A stretch of 14,281 nucleotides of DNA, from assembly GCA_012032575.1 (NCBI GenBank), contig JAAUSP010000143.1, forward strand, positions 1 to 14,281. The letters are read 5' to 3'. Below are positions 13,834 to 14,281 of the stretch, piece by piece. This DNA comes from Anaerolineales bacterium. Its GTDB lineage: Bacteria; Chloroflexota; Anaerolineae; 4572-78; J111. A program made the translations under genes and the position numbers. Within the stretch, counting starts at the first letter, position 1. Every line of letters begins with the position of its first letter. The notes under the pieces were generated by a model. That model was not told the origin of the DNA. It ran no database searches and saw only the letters and a list, made by a program, of their open reading frames with translations.

Positions 13834-14281
13834 ATGAGTCAGACTTGGCCTATTATTGGCGCTGGAAAATATTTCGCCTGGCGAATCTTTACTGTTATAG
13901 GCAGCATATTCTTTTTTGCATTTATAGGGCTTAGCAGTGCGCTTGGTTTTTTTAGTAGTAGTGGCAGCTATGCCGCCCCGCCTGGCCCTGGCCCAGGGCA
14001 GCTCCAATGGCCTGATCACCCATACAACGGTTGCCGATTTTAATAGCTGCCTGGTATTAACCGATACGGTTAATCGAGAGCTAAACAATGTGGTCTTGAC
14101 CGCTGAAGCAGACGGGGAGATTCAACTGGGCTTGGTTACCACGCCGCTGTTTAGTGATAACTTTGATGGAACCCAGATTGATTCTACCAAATGGATGACC
14201 GGGATTGTCAATGCCGGGCTGCAAACACCGCCGGTGGTTAGCAATGGTATTGTAACCATCAGTAATAGTTGGCTGCGCAGT
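13834..14281 (+). CDS. exported protein, N-terminal part (frameshifted signal peptide, 3' truncated)
   Basis: A clear ribosome site precedes the ATG. The first 38 or so residues form a long signal sequence with hydrophobic core IFTVIGSIFFFAFIGLSSALGF. As read, the frame turns into a Ser/Gly/Pro stretch and stops at 14043. Removing one T from the T7 run at 13947-13953 gives GFLVVVAAMPPRLALAQGSSNG, a credible signal end with an ALA cleavage site, and then an open frame to the window end. The mature part reads SSNGLITHTTVADFNSC, then VVLTAEADGEIQLG, then DNFDGTQIDSTKWMTG. That last strand pattern is typical of the start of a concanavalin-like (LamG/GH16-type) domain. It is probably a large secreted, carbohydrate-related protein. 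No catalytic region is inside the window. Confidence 0.62.
13947..13953 (+). other. apparent +1 frameshift in a T7 run (signal peptide of the last gene)
   Basis: This is the longest of the homopolymers carrying an apparent shift. Removing one T joins the hydrophobic core in frame 1 to LVVVAAMPPRLALAQG in frame 2, giving a normal Sec signal and an open mature protein. Confidence 0.75.

Noticed and set aside
1..14281. CRISPR array, defence system, prophage or insertion sequence
   Set aside because: No regular spacer-repeat array, terminal inverted repeats, transposase, integrase or phage-type protein was found on either strand.

Overview
The window looks like chromosomal DNA of a Chloroflexota bacterium, most likely of the Anaerolineae/Caldilineae type. 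This is inferred from gene content: large GT-C membrane proteins, membrane-embedded spermidine-synthase-like proteins, DMFA2-like secreted proteins with Tat signals, and Pro-Thr 'TPTP' linkers before a C-terminal anchor. No rRNA or other phylogenetic marker is present. Every supported gene is on the + strand. I see no tRNA, rRNA, CRISPR array, transposase, integrase or phage gene, and no gene-free stretch longer than about 205 bases.

Layout. (1) Bases 1-348 are the 3' end of a GT4-type glycosyltransferase. (2) Bases 465-9270 look like one transcription unit of five genes. Two polytopic GT-C-like proteins come first (465-1969 and 1885-3591), then a tandem pair of paralogous, membrane-anchored BNR/sialidase-fold propeller proteins (3573-5153 and 5163-6698, probably 6733), then a multi-pass membrane protein with a spermidine-synthase-like domain (6787-9270). 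Spacing is from -85 to about +53 bases and a strong intrinsic terminator follows at 9292-9328. (3) Three separately spaced genes follow: a Tat-exported DMFA2-like protein with a C-terminal Fn3-like domain (9473-11590), a Tat-exported protein with a GATase1-like domain and a polysaccharide-deacetylase-like domain (11695-13704), and the start of another exported protein (13834 to the window end). The theme is synthesis, export and processing of surface glycans or other envelope material. No gene has a proven substrate here.

Two observations stand out. First, each of the four intergenic gaps longer than 100 bases carries direct repeats of an 8-mer close to TTC(T/A)AAC(T/C), spaced exactly 11 bases apart and oriented toward the next gene. 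This is the architecture of a Pho-box-like site for an OmpR/PhoB-family response regulator. It suggests that the operon and the three downstream genes form one regulon, possibly for phosphate limitation. Second, five genes carry six apparent single-base frameshifts, and each can be repaired by one base in a short homopolymer. The tandem paralogue and conserved motifs support the repaired readings. This points to homopolymer errors in the read or assembly rather than six independent pseudogenising events, so I annotate the affected genes as single genes with the shift sites marked.
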